Positions 1 to 10,348 are shown, numbered from the stretch's first letter. The stretch: DNA of 11,692 nt from Pseudomonadota bacterium (GCA_030917225.1 JAUPVD010000412.1:1-11692), one strand, 5' to 3'. Numbers and translations are program-made. The notes: generated by a model from the sequence alone, not told the origin.

Positions 1-1960
1 CCGCCCCGTAGGTTTCGTCGCGGGTATGCCAGGCTTGCAGCCAGGCGAGCTTGGCGGAGGTCGTGCCAGGGCACGACTCGGCCATCTTGGTCCGGCCCAG
101 GTTGATCGCGTCGGCCAGGATCGTGGTCAGCAACAGGTTCTTGTCCTTGGCCAGGTCACCCGATTTCAGGTGCGTAAAGTGCCGGGAGACGCCGGTCCAC
201 TCATCGACTTCGAGCAGCAGTTCGGTGATCTTGACGTGCGGCAGAATCATCGCCGTCTGATCGATCAATGCCTGCGCGGTGTCGGGCACAGCAGCATCCA
301 GCGGCGTGATCTTCAATCCCGATTCGGTGATGATGGCGTCCGGTAGGTCGTTGGCGGCCGCCATACGGTTGACAGTGGCAAGTTGCGCTTCCAGCAACTC
401 CAAGCGCTCGCTCAGGTACTGGTCGCAATCGGTGGCCACGGCCAGCGGCAAATCGCTGGACTGCTTGAGGCTGGCGAACTTCTCGGGCGGCACCAGGTAG
501 TCCTCGAAGTCCTTGAACTGGCGCGAACCCTGCACCCAAATGTCGCCCGAGCGCAGCGAGTTCTTGAGTTCCGACAGTGCACACAGTTCGTAGTAGCGCC
601 GGTCTATACCGGCATCGGTCATCACCAGTTTCTGCCAGCGCGGCTTGATGAAGCCGGTCGGCGCATCGGCGGGCACCTTGCGGGCGTTGTCGGTGTTCAT
701 GCCGCGCAGTACCTCAATGGCATCAAGCACGTTTTTGGCGGCGGGCGCGGCCCGCAGCTTGAGCACGGCAAGGAATTCCGGCGCGTAGCGGCGCAAGGTG
801 GCGTAACTCTCGCCGATGCGGTGCAGAAAGTCGAAGTCATCGGGTTGCGCGAGCTTTTGCGCCTCGGTGACGCTTTCGGCGAAGGCATCCCAAGACATGA
901 CGGCCTCGATAGCGGCGAATGGGTCGCGGCCAGACTGCTTGGCGTCGATCAGCGCCTGGCCGATGCGGCCATACAGCCGCACCTTGGCGTTGATCGCTTT
1001 GCCGGATGCCTGAAACTGCTGCTGATGTTTGTTCTTGGCGGCGTTGAACAGCTTGCCCAGGATGCGGTCGTGCAGGTCGATGATTTCGTCGGTGACGGTG
1101 GCCATGCCTTCGATGGCCAGTGCCACGAGGGTGGCGTAGCGTCGTTGCGGCTCGAACTTGGCCAAGTCGGCGGGCGTCATCTGGCCACCTTCACGGGCGA
1201 TCTTGAGCAGCCGGTTCTGGTGAACCAACCGCTCGATGCCGGGTGGCAAGTCGAGCGCCTGCCAGGCTTTGAGGCGTTCGATGTGTTCGAGCATGTGGCG
1301 GGAGTTCGGTTTGACAGGCGACTGGCGCAGCCAGGCCAGCCAGGTTGTCTTGCCGTTGTCTCGGCGTTTCAGCAGATCGTCGAGGCGGCGGCGATGCGTG
1401 TCCGCCAGTGATTCGGACAGGGCTTCGTAGATGCGCCGGTTGGCGCGGGTAATGGCCTCGGCACAGACACGCTCAATGACATCCAGCGCCGGAATGATGA
1501 TGTGCCGGTGGCGCAGCGTGTCGAGGACGCTGACAGCCAGCACGATGCCCTTGTCCGTCTGCAATGCCAATTCGGTGGTGGCATGGACAGCCTGCCGGTA
1601 GTGCGCCAAGCCGAATGGCTCCACGCCCAAATATGCACGCAGCTCAAGCAGATGCTCGCGCCGGGTTTCCTCTCGCTCTGCATACTGCGGCCAGCACGAT
1701 GGGTCGACGCGCAGTTGTCGTCCGATCCATTGCAGCAGGGACATTGGCATGGAGGCATCGGGCAGCAAGCCTTGACCGGGGAAGCGCAGCAAGCACAACT
1801 GCACTGCGACGCCCAGGCGATTGGCATCGCCGCGCCGCTGGCGAATCAGTGACAGGTCGGTTTCACCGAAGGCATAGTGCCGGATGAGTTCATCTTCGGT
1901 GTCGGGTGGCAACAGTAGGCTTGCCCGCTCGGCGGCGGACAGGATCGAACGGCGTGGCAT
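1..1960 (-). CDS. tnpA: Tn3-family transposase TnpA, N-terminal two thirds (runs off the window)
   Basis: This is the transposase that binds the terminal inverted repeats of the host Tn3-family element and makes cointegrates by replicative transposition. The frame is open without a stop from the ATG at 1960 to position 1, giving 653 codons of a family usually near 990 residues. The protein starts [16 protein letters not shown] and has the typical N-terminal stretch [16 protein letters not shown] near residues 37-52. The middle part contains [26 protein letters not shown] and [14 protein letters not shown], segments I recognise from Tn21/Tn5393-type transposases. The catalytic DDE residues lie in the missing C-terminal third. 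The start is supported by AAGGAG placed 5 nt upstream of the ATG. The gene is cut only by the window edge; I see no frameshift. Its upstream region is cut by the mercury transposon 60 bp before the start codon. Confidence 0.93.
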   Translation of the reverse strand, partial: MPRRSILSAAERASLLLPPDTEDELIRHYAFGETDLSLIRQRRGDANRLGVAVQLCLLRFPGQGLLPDASMPMSLLQWIGRQLRVDPSCWPQYAEREETRREHLLELRAYLGVEPFGLAHYRQAVHATTELALQTDKGIVLAVSVLDTLRHRHIIIPALDVIERVCAEAITRANRRIYEALSESLADTHRRRLDDLLKRRDNGKTTWLAWLRQSPVKPNSRHMLEHIERLKAWQALDLPPGIERLVHQNRLLKIAREGGQMTPADLAKFEPQRRYATLVALAIEGMATVTDEIIDLHDRILGKLFNAAKNKHQQQFQASGKAINAKVRLYGRIGQALIDAKQSGRDPFAAIEAVMSWDAFAESVTEAQKLAQPDDFDFLHRIGESYATLRRYAPEFLAVLKLRAAPAAKNVLDAIEVLRGMNTDNARKVPADAPTGFIKPRWQKLVMTDAGIDRRYYELCALSELKNSLRSGDIWVQGSRQFKDFEDYLVPPEKFASLKQSSDLPLAVATDCDQYLSERLELLEAQLATVNRMAAANDLPDAIITESGLKITPLDAAVPDTAQALIDQTAMILPHVKITELLLEVDEWTGVSRHFTHLKSGDLAKDKNLLLTTILADAINLGRTKMAESCPGTTSAKLAWLQAWHTRDETYGA

Positions 1961-2014
1961 GCAGGCTCCTTCTTCTTGAAAACGAGGGATTTTGAGAGGC
2001 TGCACCAGACCGCC

Positions 2015-2019
2015 AACGT
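2015..2019. repeat. Target-site duplication, left copy (AACGT)
   Basis: AACGT directly abuts the outer T of IRt and is identical to the five bases just outside IRi at 10467-10471. Five-bp duplications are the norm for Tn402/Tn5053-family transposition. The flanks beyond it (CCGCC on the left, GACAC on the right) belong to the host transposon. Confidence 0.93.
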
Positions 2020-2044
2020 TGTCGTTTTCAGAAGACGACCGCAC
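2020..2044. repeat. IRt, tni-side terminal inverted repeat of the mercury transposon
   Basis: The repeat begins TGTCGTTTTCAGAAGACGAC and ends CGCAC. It pairs with IRi at 10442-10466 at 21 of 25 positions; the differences are at repeat positions 5, 6, 16 and 21. The TGTC start and TTTCAGAAG core are characteristic of Tn402/Tn5053 ends, where TniA cleaves. Confidence 0.95.
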
Positions 2045-2145
2045 CATCTGACTGGATGTAACGCCTGGTGTGCATACGGCTCCTGACAGCCCAATATCAG
2101 GAGTCGTCTGCACCAATCTCGACTATGCTCAATACTCGTGTGCAC
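2028..2145. repeat. Array of four TniA-binding-type repeats at the t end
   Basis: Four related 17-bp units are visible: 2028-2044 (direct, within IRt, TCAGAAGACGACCGCAC), 2070-2086 (inverted), 2097-2113 (direct, TCAGGAGTCGTCTGCAC) and 2129-2145 (direct, TCAATACTCGTGTGCAC). Units two to four each match the family pattern TCAGAAGACGACTGCAC or a neighbouring unit at about 13 of 17 positions, and TGCAC is nearly invariant. Units two and three form a perfect 7-bp dyad, CTCCTGA and TCAGGAG, with a 10-bp spacer. Arrayed transposase-binding repeats of about 19 bp are known at the ends of Tn402, with more copies at the t end. The array fills most of the tniA leader, so TniA binding could also repress tniA; that is inference. 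Confidence 0.75.
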
Positions 2146-2162
2146 CAAAGCGAGGTTTGGGC

Positions 2163-3842
2163 ATGACATCAGACACTCCACCGATTGCCGCGCAAGGCGT
2201 GGCCACCCTGCCCGACGAGGCATGGGCGCAAGCCCGGCACCGGACGGAAATCATCGGGCCACTGGCAGCGCTTGAGGTGGTCGGGCATGAAGCCGCCGAT
2301 GAGGCAGCCCAAGCGCTGGGCCTGTCCCGGCGACAGGTATATGTCCTGATCCGTCGCGCCCGGCAGGGTACTGGCCTGGTAACAGACCTGACGCCCGGCC
2401 GATCCGGCGGCGGCAAAGGCAAGGGGCGCTTGCCGGAACCGGTCGAGCGCATCATCCGCGAGCTGCTGCAAAAGCGCTTCCTGACCAAGCAGAAACGCAG
2501 CCTGGCGGCGTTCCACCGCGAAGTCGCGCAGGCGTGCAAAACCCAGAAGCTGCCGGTGCCGGCGCGCAACACCGTGGCCCAGCGGATTGCCGGACTACAC
2601 CCGGCGAAAATAGCCCGCAGCCGGGGCGGGCAGGACGCTGCCCGTCCCTTGCAAGGCGCGGGTGGCATTCCGCCCGAAGTCACCATGCCGCTGGAACAGG
2701 TGCAGATCGACCACACCGTCATCGACCTGATCGTGGTCGACGAGCGCGACCGGCAACCGATTGGCCGCCCATATTTGACCCTCGCCATCGACGTGTTCAC
2801 GCGCTGCGTACTCGGCATGGTGGTCACGCTGGAAGCGCCGTCCGCCGTCTCGGTCGGCCTATGCCTCGCGCATGCCGCCTGCGACAAGCGGCCCTGGCTG
2901 GAAGGGCTGAATGTGGAAATGGACTGGCCGATGAGCGGCAAGCCCAGGCTGCTCTATCTGGACAACGCGGCCGAGTTCAAAAGCGAAGCGCTGCGCCGTG
3001 GCTGCGAACAGCATGGCATCCGGCTGGACTATCGCCCACCAGGCCAGCCGCACTACGGCGGCATCGTGGAACGGATCATCGGCACGGCGATGCAGATGAT
3101 CCACGACGAATTACCGGGGACGACCTTCTCCAATCCCGGCCAGCGCGGCGAGTACGATTCCGAGAAGATGGCCACCCTGACGCTGCGCGAGCTGGAGCGC
3201 TGGCTCGCGTTGGCGGTAGGCACCTATCACGGCTCCGTGCACAACGGCCTGCTCCAGCCGCCGGCCGCGCGCTGGGCCGAGGCCGTGGCGCGCGTTGGCG
3301 TCCCGGCCGTCGTTACCCGCCCCACCGCGTTTTTGGTCGATTTCCTGCCGGTGATCCGCCGCACCCTGACCCGCACCGGCTTTGTCATCGACCACATCCA
3401 CTACTACGCCGACGCCCTCAAGCCGTGGATTGCCCGGCGCGAGCGCTTGCCCGCCTTCCTGATCCGGCGCGATCCGCGCGACATCAGCCGCATCTGGGTA
3501 CTGGAACCGGAAGGTCAGCACTATCTGGAGATCCACTACCGCACCTTGTCCCATCCGGCCGTCACCCTCTGGGAACAACGCCAGGCGCTGGCCAAATTGC
3601 GTCAGCTCGGGCGCGAGCAGGTGGACGAGTCGGCGCTGTTCCGCATGATCGGGCAGATGCGCGAGATCGTGACCACCGCCCAGAAGGCCACGCGCAAGGC
3701 GCGGCGCGACGCTGATCGCCGCCAGCACCTCAAGACGTCGGAGCCACCGGCCAAGCCCATACCGCCGGATGTGGACATGGCTGACCCGCGGGCAGACAAC
3801 CTGCCGCCGGCCAAACCGTTCGATCAGATCGAGGAGTGGTAG
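2163..3842 (+). CDS. tniA: TniA, DDE transposase of the Tn5053/Tn402 family
   Basis: TniA binds the end repeats and catalyses strand cutting and joining; it is related to MuA and TnsB. The 559-residue length from the ATG at 2163 equals that of the Tn5053 protein as I know it. An upstream in-frame ATG at 2070 would add 31 residues read through the transposase-binding repeats, so I reject it. AGCGAGG precedes the chosen start. A helix-turn-helix-like segment lies near residues 44-67 (AADEAAQALGLSRRQVYVL). The integrase-like core holds D183 (QVQIDHT), D267 (LYLDNAAEF) and E303 (GGIVERIIG); the last two are 36 residues apart, a D,D(35)E arrangement. The basic C-terminal region includes KATRKARRDADRR. 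tniB follows with a 2-bp gap, so the genes probably form one operon. Confidence 0.96.
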   Translation: MTSDTPPIAAQGVATLPDEAWAQARHRTEIIGPLAALEVVGHEAADEAAQALGLSRRQVYVLIRRARQGTGLVTDLTPGRSGGGKGKGRLPEPVERIIRELLQKRFLTKQKRSLAAFHREVAQACKTQKLPVPARNTVAQRIAGLHPAKIARSRGGQDAARPLQGAGGIPPEVTMPLEQVQIDHTVIDLIVVDERDRQPIGRPYLTLAIDVFTRCVLGMVVTLEAPSAVSVGLCLAHAACDKRPWLEGLNVEMDWPMSGKPRLLYLDNAAEFKSEALRRGCEQHGIRLDYRPPGQPHYGGIVERIIGTAMQMIHDELPGTTFSNPGQRGEYDSEKMATLTLRELERWLALAVGTYHGSVHNGLLQPPAARWAEAVARVGVPAVVTRPTAFLVDFLPVIRRTLTRTGFVIDHIHYYADALKPWIARRERLPAFLIRRDPRDISRIWVLEPEGQHYLEIHYRTLSHPAVTLWEQRQALAKLRQLGREQVDESALFRMIGQMREIVTTAQKATRKARRDADRRQHLKTSEPPAKPIPPDVDMADPRADNLPPAKPFDQIEEW

Positions 3843-3844
3843 CC

Positions 3845-4753
3845 GTGGACGAATATCCCGTCATTGACCTGTCCCACCTGCTGCCAGCGGCACAGGGTTT
3901 GGCCAGGCTGCCGGCAGACGAGCGCATCCAGCGCATTCGCGCCGACCGCTGGATCGGCTACCCGCGCGCGGTCGAGGCGCTGAACCGGCTGGAAACTCTG
4001 TATGCGTGGCCGAACAAGCAACGCATGCCAAACCTGCTGCTGGTCGGCCCCACCAACAACGGCAAGTCGATGATCGTCGAGAAATTCCGGCGGGCGCACC
4101 CGGTCGGCACCGACGCTGACCAAGAACATATCCCGGTGCTGGTCGTGCAGATGCCGTCAGAGCCATCGGTGATCCGCTTCTATGTCGCGCTGCTGGCTGC
4201 GATGGGCGCGCCGCTGCGCCCGCGCCCACGGCTGCCGGAAATGGAGCAACTGGCGCTGGCCCTGCTGCGCAAGGTCGGCGTGCGCATGCTGGTGATCGAC
4301 GAACTGCACAATGTACTGGCTGGCAACAGCGTTAACCGGCGCGAGTTCCTCAACCTGCTGCGCTTCCTCGGCAACGAGCTGCGTATCCCCCTGGTCGGGG
4401 TCGGCACGCGCGAGGCGTACCTGGCCATCCGTTCGGACGATCAGTTGGAAAACCGCTTCGAGCCGATGCTGCTGCCGCCGTGGGAGGCCAATGAGGACTG
4501 CTGCTCGCTGCTGGCCAGCTTCGCGGCGTCACTCCCGCTACGGCGGCCATCCCCGATTGCCACGCTGGACATGGCCCGCTACCTGCTCACCCGGAGCGAA
4601 GGCACCATCGGCGAGCTTGCACATCTGCTGGTGGCGGCGGCCGTCGCCGCCGTGGAGAGTGGCGAGGAAGCGATCAACCACCGCACGCTCAGCATGGCCG
4701 ACTACATCGGCCCCAGTGAGCGGCGGCGACAGTTCGAGCGGGAACTGATGTGA
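3845..4753 (+). CDS. tniB: TniB, AAA+ ATPase transposition regulator
   Basis: TniB is the ATP-binding partner of TniA, comparable to MuB and TnsC, and helps choose and activate the target DNA. The 302-residue product has a Walker A motif, GPTNNGKS, at residues 68-75 and a Walker B motif, MLVIDE, at 148-153. I chose the GTG at 3845 because GAGGAG sits 9 nt upstream and because 302 residues is the family length. A GTG at 3836 is also in frame but would directly abut that GAGGAG, leaving no spacing. The gene starts 2 bp after the tniA stop and ends in a 4-bp GTGA overlap with tniQ, which points to translational coupling along the operon. Confidence 0.95.
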   Translation: MDEYPVIDLSHLLPAAQGLARLPADERIQRIRADRWIGYPRAVEALNRLETLYAWPNKQRMPNLLLVGPTNNGKSMIVEKFRRAHPVGTDADQEHIPVLVVQMPSEPSVIRFYVALLAAMGAPLRPRPRLPEMEQLALALLRKVGVRMLVIDELHNVLAGNSVNRREFLNLLRFLGNELRIPLVGVGTREAYLAIRSDDQLENRFEPMLLPPWEANEDCCSLLASFAASLPLRRPSPIATLDMARYLLTRSEGTIGELAHLLVAAAVAAVESGEEAINHRTLSMADYIGPSERRRQFERELM

Positions 4754-5967
4754 AGTCCGCGCCGCGCTGGCCGCTGCATCCGGCACCCAAGGAAGGCGAA
4801 GCCCTGTCCTCATGGCTCAACCGGGTCGCCGCCTGCTACCAGATGGACGTGCACGAGCTGCTGGCCCACGATCTTGGTCACAGCCAACTTGATGACCTGG
4901 ATACCGCACCATCCTTGTCGTTGCTGACGGCGCTCTGCCAGCGCAGTGGCGTCGAGCTGGAGCGGTTGCGCAGCATGAGTCTTGCAGGCTGGGTGCCGTG
5001 GCTGCTCGACAGTCTCGACGATTCGGTACCAGCAGCCTTGGAAACCTATACATTCCAATGCGCGGTGCTCCTGCCCAAGCGCACCCGCAAGGTGCGGTCC
5101 ATCACTCGCTGGCGTGCCTGGCTACCGAGCCAGACGATTCGCCGGGCGTGTCCGCAGTGTCTGAACGATCCAACGAATCAAGCTGTGCTACTCGTCTGGC
5201 AGCTCCCCTTGATGCTGAGCTGCCCGCAGCATGGCTGCTGGCTGGAGTCCTACTGGGGCATGCCCGGCCGGTATCTTCAGTGGGAAATCGCCGATGCTGC
5301 GCCGCGCCCTGCCGATGACGCAATCGCCTGCATGGACCGGCGCACCTGGCAGGCGCTGACGACGGGTTTTGTGGAGCTGCCGCGTCGGCGTGTCCACGCC
5401 GGCTTGTGGTTCCGGCTGCTGCGCACCCTGCTTGATGAGCTGAACACGCCGCTCTCGCACTGCGGCAGTTGCTCGGCGAGCATCCGCCATGTCTGGGAGC
5501 GCTGCGGCCATCCGCTGCGCGCCGGGCAGAGTCTGTGGCGTCCCTACGAGATTCTGGCCCCGGCGGTGCAGTGGCAGATGCTGGAGGCGGCGGCCACCGC
5601 CATCACGCTGATCGAGTCAAAGGCGCTGATCCCGCGCGGGGAACAGGCCGCGCTGTTTCAGACGGAGCCGCACACTGGTTTCACCAACGGCCTGCCGGCG
5701 AAGGTGCCGAAGCCGGAACCCATCAACCACTGGCAACGAGCAGCCCAGGCCATCGATGAGGCCATCATTGAAGCGCGACACAACCCGGAGACGGCCCGCT
5801 TGCTGTTCACACTGGCGTCCTACGGGCGACGCGACCCCGAATCCCTGGAACGTTTGCGCGCCACGTTCACCAAGGAGGGCATCCCGCCGGAGTTTTTGTC
5901 ACATTACGAGCCTGAATGGTCGTTTGCAGGTCTTAGACTAAATGACGGGTTAAGTGACAGTTTTTGA
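4750..5967 (+). CDS. tniQ: TniQ, zinc-finger transposition accessory protein
   Basis: TniQ is required together with TniA and TniB for Tn5053-type transposition and is related to TnsD/TniQ target-selection proteins. The 405-residue product has two probable zinc-binding clusters. One is C134-x2-C137 (ACPQC) with C158 and H161 (CPQHGC). The other is C238-x2-C241 (CGSC) with C252 and H254 (CGH). The start is a GTG at 4750 inside the tniB stop (GTGA overlap), so it depends on coupled translation. The last codons run into the res region, and the stop at 5965-5967 is only 60 bp before tniR. No frameshift is seen. Its requirement in transposition comes from knowledge of the family; the exact target-site role of this copy is inferred. 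Confidence 0.94.
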   Translation: MKSAPRWPLHPAPKEGEALSSWLNRVAACYQMDVHELLAHDLGHSQLDDLDTAPSLSLLTALCQRSGVELERLRSMSLAGWVPWLLDSLDDSVPAALETYTFQCAVLLPKRTRKVRSITRWRAWLPSQTIRRACPQCLNDPTNQAVLLVWQLPLMLSCPQHGCWLESYWGMPGRYLQWEIADAAPRPADDAIACMDRRTWQALTTGFVELPRRRVHAGLWFRLLRTLLDELNTPLSHCGSCSASIRHVWERCGHPLRAGQSLWRPYEILAPAVQWQMLEAAATAITLIESKALIPRGEQAALFQTEPHTGFTNGLPAKVPKPEPINHWQRAAQAIDEAIIEARHNPETARLLFTLASYGRRDPESLERLRATFTKEGIPPEFLSHYEPEWSFAGLRLNDGLSDSF

Positions 5968-5991
5968 CGGCGAGAACTTTCTGGCTCACAC

Positions 5992-6019
5992 TGTCACATA
6001 ATCGAACGTATATGTGACA
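5992..6019. promoter_or_regulatory. res subsite I (TniR recombination site) of the mercury transposon
   Basis: A near-palindrome with perfect 9-bp arms, TGTCACATA and TATGTGACA, is separated by 10 bp and lies 9-36 bp upstream of tniR. TGTC...GACA arms are typical for serine resolvase sites. Further related motifs upstream (GTGACAG at 5954-5960, TGACGG near 5965, TAGACTAAATGACGG at 5935-5949) suggest that the accessory subsites overlap the 3' end of tniQ, so the full res is roughly 5930-6019. The site lies where a tniR promoter would be, so TniR probably autoregulates; that part is inferred. Confidence 0.85.
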
Positions 6020-6027
6020 GGTACGAC

Positions 6028-6642
6028 ATGCTGATAGGCTACATGCGGGTATCGAAGGCGGACGGCTCCCAGGCTACCGATTTGCAGCGCGACGCGCTGA
6101 TTGCCGCCGGGGTCGATCCAGTACATCTTTACGAGGACCAGGCATCCGGCATGCGCGAGGATCGGCCCGGCTTGACGAGCTGCCTGAAGGCGTTGCGAAC
6201 TGGCGACACACTGGTCGTGTGGAAACTGGATCGGCTCGGACGCGACCTGCGACATCTCATCAACACCGTGCACGACCTGACTGGGCGCGGCATCGGCTTG
6301 AAGGTATTAACCGGGCACGGCGCGGCCATCGACACCACGACCGCCGCCGGCAAGCTGGTCTTTGGCATCTTCGCCGCCCTGGCCGAGTTCGAGCGCGAGT
6401 TGATCGCGGAGCGCACGATTGCCGGCCTAGCCTCGGCCCGCGCGCGCGGGCGGAAAGGCGGCCGGCCGTTCAAGATGACCGCCGCCAAGCTGCGGCTGGC
6501 GATGGCGGCAATGGGTCAGCCAGAGACCAAGGTCGGCGACCTGTGCCAGGAACTTGGCGTCACGCGGCAGACCCTGTATCGGCATGTTTCACCCAAGGGT
6601 GAGCTACGTCCAGATGGCGAGAAGCTACTCAGCCGAATTTGA
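6028..6642 (+). CDS. tniR: TniR (TniC), serine resolvase of the mercury transposon
   Basis: TniR resolves the cointegrates formed by TniA/B/Q through site-specific recombination at the adjacent res. The 204-residue protein begins MLIGYMRVSKADG with catalytic Ser9. It has the conserved VVWKLDRLGRDLRHL segment (about residues 64-78), the EFERELIAERT helix (about 118-128), the RGRKGGRPFKM hinge and a C-terminal helix-turn-helix, VGDLCQELGVTRQTLYRHV. Length and motifs are those of the Tn5053/Tn402 resolvase. It is the last gene of the tni module and converges on merE with a gap of 52 bp. It is clearly different from the second resolvase at 11246, which belongs to the host element. Confidence 0.95.
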   Translation: MLIGYMRVSKADGSQATDLQRDALIAAGVDPVHLYEDQASGMREDRPGLTSCLKALRTGDTLVVWKLDRLGRDLRHLINTVHDLTGRGIGLKVLTGHGAAIDTTTAAGKLVFGIFAALAEFERELIAERTIAGLASARARGRKGGRPFKMTAAKLRLAMAAMGQPETKVGDLCQELGVTRQTLYRHVSPKGELRPDGEKLLSRI

Positions 6643-6680
6643 TGCCGGCATGAGGCAACGTAGCGACAGCGTGGTTTGTC

Positions 6681-6698
6681 TCAATGGGAAGCGCTCAT
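6681..6698 (-). pseudogene. Vestigial start of urf2 after merE
   Basis: The merE stop overlaps an ATG (ATGA) that opens a five-codon frame reading MSASH and then stops. In Tn501/Tn21-type mer operons, urf2 (an EAL-domain protein) starts at exactly this overlap, and I recall its first residues as MSA. Homology seems to end after about ten bases, which would mark where an ancestral mer operon was joined to the tni module. The matching stretch is very short, so this is a proposal. Confidence 0.4.
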
Positions 6699-6931
6699 GA
6701 TCGATCTTTGAAGGCCCGCAGCAGTCGTGTCACAGACAGGACGAACAAACCGGTCAGCGTGAGGGCTGCGATACCCCAGTACTCTCCGATGAACGCGCCG
6801 GCCGTCGTGCCGGCCAGCACAATGGCGAGAATCGGCAAATGGCAGGGACAGGTGAGCACGGCCAGCGCGCCCCACAGGTAGCCGGTGATCGGTTTGTGCG
6901 TCTCGGACGGCAAGCGCTCGGGGCTGTTCAT
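6695..6931 (-). CDS. merE: MerE, small inner-membrane mercury transporter
   Basis: The product is 78 residues, the usual MerE length, with two predicted membrane segments: roughly residues 19-43 ([20 protein letters not shown] region) and 47-68 ([20 protein letters not shown] region). The vicinal cysteine motif CPCH at about residues 28-31 is the family's metal-binding signature. MerE proteins carry Hg(II), and reportedly methylmercury, across the inner membrane. It is the last gene of the mer operon. Its ATG overlaps the merD stop (ATGA), so translation is probably coupled. No clear terminator hairpin with a T tract follows before tniR. Confidence 0.94.
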   Translation of the reverse strand: MNSPERLPSETHKPITGYLWGALAVLTCPCHLPILAIVLAGTTAGAFIGEYWGIAALTLTGLFVLSVTRLLRAFKDRS

Positions 6932-7293
6932 GGCAGACTCTCCGCGTGCTGTGCCGGCTCGGTCGGCATGGTGGCCAACTGCACCTCCAGATCGGCCAAC
7001 GCTTCGCGCCGACGCTCGACGAACTGGCGCAGAACGGCAAGCTGCGCGGCCGCTTCATCGCCGTCCGCAGCATCCAGCGCCCGGCACAGCCGCGCCAGCG
7101 CGTCCAGGCCGATGCCCGCCTCGAAGGCCGCCCGCACGAAGCACAGCCGTTGCAAGGCGGCATCACCGAACAGGCCATAGCCGCCCGGGGTGCACGCCAC
7201 CGGACGCAGCAATCCGCGCAGCAGGTAGTCGCGCACGATATGCACGCTCACCCCGGCATCAAGGGCCAGCCGGGACACGGTGTAGGCGCTCAT
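6928..7293 (-). CDS. merD: MerD, co-regulator of the mer operon
   Basis: MerD is a MerR-family protein that binds the mer operator and helps switch the operon off once mercury is gone. The 121-residue product has an N-terminal winged-helix DNA-binding region ([26 protein letters not shown], about residues 4-29) followed by the [14 protein letters not shown] segment typical of the family. It lacks the MerR triad of mercury-binding cysteines. A strong AAGGAGG lies a few bases upstream of the ATG at 7293. The gap to merA is 16 bp, and the 3' end overlaps merE by 3 bp. Confidence 0.95.
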   Translation of the reverse strand: MSAYTVSRLALDAGVSVHIVRDYLLRGLLRPVACTPGGYGLFGDAALQRLCFVRAAFEAGIGLDALARLCRALDAADGDEAAAQLAVLRQFVERRREALADLEVQLATMPTEPAQHAESLP

Positions 7294-7309
7294 TGAAAAC
7301 CTCCTTTTT

Positions 7310-9476
<2,167 letters not shown>

Positions 9477-9491
9477 GGTGAACTCCTGTGA

Positions 9492-9842
9492 TCAATAGAA
9501 AAATGGCACGACGTAGGGAAATCCGAGCGCGACCAAAACCAGCACGGCCACGCCCCAGAAAATGAGCTTGTAAGTAGCTCGCACTTGGGGAATCGCGCAA
9601 ACCTCACCCGGTTTGCAGGCGGCTGACGGCCGGTAGATGCGCCGCCAGGCGAAGAACAACGCCACCAGCGCCACGCCGATAAAGATGGGGCGATAGGGTT
9701 CCAACACCGTCAAGTTGCCGATCCAAGCGCCGCTGAACCCCAAGGCGATCAGAACCAGCGGCCCGAGGCAGCAAGCCGAGGCGAGGATGGCGGCCAGCCC
9801 GCCAGTGAAGAGCGCGCCGCGCCCGTTTTGAGGTTCAGACAT
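9492..9842 (-). CDS. merT: MerT, inner-membrane mercuric ion transporter
   Basis: The 116-residue product has three membrane segments, roughly residues 16-37, 51-68 and 93-113. The cysteine pair C24-C25 (SACCLGP) lies in the first helix, and C76 and C82 lie in the cytoplasmic loop, as in Tn501 MerT. MerT takes Hg(II) from MerP and delivers it to MerA. The ATG at 9842 is supported by AAGGA about 7 nt upstream and by length. An in-frame start at 9908 would put the mer promoter inside the coding region and is rejected. merT is the first gene of the structural operon. Confidence 0.97.
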   Translation of the reverse strand: MSEPQNGRGALFTGGLAAILASACCLGPLVLIALGFSGAWIGNLTVLEPYRPIFIGVALVALFFAWRRIYRPSAACKPGEVCAIPQVRATYKLIFWGVAVLVLVALGFPYVVPFFY

Positions 9843-9877
9843 ACGTTTGTCCTTTCGAATCTGAATTGGATAGCTTA

Positions 9878-9908
9878 AGCTTACTTCCGTAGTTATGTAC
9901 GGAGTCAA
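9878..9908 (-). promoter_or_regulatory. mer operon promoter PmerT with MerR operator
   Basis: Read on the minus strand, the -35 box TTGACT (9903-9908) and the -10 box TAAGCT (9878-9883) are separated by 19 bp, the over-long spacing on which MerR activation depends. The spacer holds the operator dyad CCGTACATAACTACGG (9887-9902). One arm base differs from perfect symmetry (CTACGG where GTACGG would pair). MerR bound here represses without mercury and untwists the spacer to activate when Hg(II) binds. The same region must also hold the divergent merR promoter. Confidence 0.92.
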
Positions 9909-9913
9909 GCGAT

Positions 9914-10348
9914 ATGGAAAACAATTTGGAGAACCTGACCATTGGCGTTTTCGCCAGGACGGCCGGGGTCAATGTGGAGACCATCCGGTTCTATCAGCGC
10001 AAGGGCTTGCTCCCGGAACCGGACAAGCCTTACGGCAGCATTCGCCGCTATGGCGAGACGGATGTAACGCGGGTGCGCTTCGTGAAATCAGCCCAGCGGT
10101 TGGGCTTCAGCCTGGATGAGATCGCCGAGCTGCTGCGGCTGGAGGATGGCACCCATTGCGAGGAAGCCAGCAGCCTGGCCGAGCACAAGCTCAAGGACGT
10201 GCGCGAGAGGATGGCTGACCTGGCGCGCATGGAGGCCGTGCTGTCTGATTTGGTGTGCGCCTGCCATGCGCGGAAGGGGAACGTTTCCTGCCCGCTGATT
10301 GCGTCACTGCAAGGGAAGAAAGAACCGCGCAGTGCGGACGCGGTGTAG
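9914..10348 (+). CDS. merR: MerR, Hg(II)-responsive transcriptional regulator
   Basis: The 144-residue product has an N-terminal winged helix-turn-helix ([20 protein letters not shown], about residues 9-28, followed by the wing YGSIRRYGE). A long dimerisation helix follows. The three mercury ligands are C82 (GTHCEE), C117 (CACHAR) and C126 (NVSCPL); C115 is also present, as in other MerR proteins. It represses its own gene and switches the divergent merTPFADE operon. The ATG at 9914 begins 5 bp beyond the -35 box of the mer promoter, the usual tight arrangement. The extreme C-terminus ([10 protein letters not shown]) differs from the Tn501 ending as I recall it, in a tail not known to be functional. 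Confidence 0.97.
   Translation: MENNLENLTIGVFARTAGVNVETIRFYQRKGLLPEPDKPYGSIRRYGETDVTRVRFVKSAQRLGFSLDEIAELLRLEDGTHCEEASSLAEHKLKDVRERMADLARMEAVLSDLVCACHARKGNVSCPLIASLQGKKEPRSADAV

Noticed and set aside
383..1411. A 342-codon open frame on the plus strand opposite tnpA
   Set aside because: It is antisense to a continuous, well-recognised transposase frame and its product resembles no family I know; long antisense frames are expected in GC-rich coding DNA.
2070..2162. 31-residue N-terminal extension of TniA
   Set aside because: It reads through the transposase-binding repeats; the start at 2163 has a ribosome-binding site and gives the family length of 559 residues.
2534..3715. A 393-codon plus-strand frame inside tniA
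   Set aside because: It is a shifted frame of tniA, very rich in Arg, Ala, Pro and Gly, with no recognisable domain.
6642..6651. ATGCCGGCAT palindrome between tniR and merE as a bidirectional terminator
   Set aside because: It is only 10 bp, with no loop and no T tract on either side, so there is too little to call a terminator.
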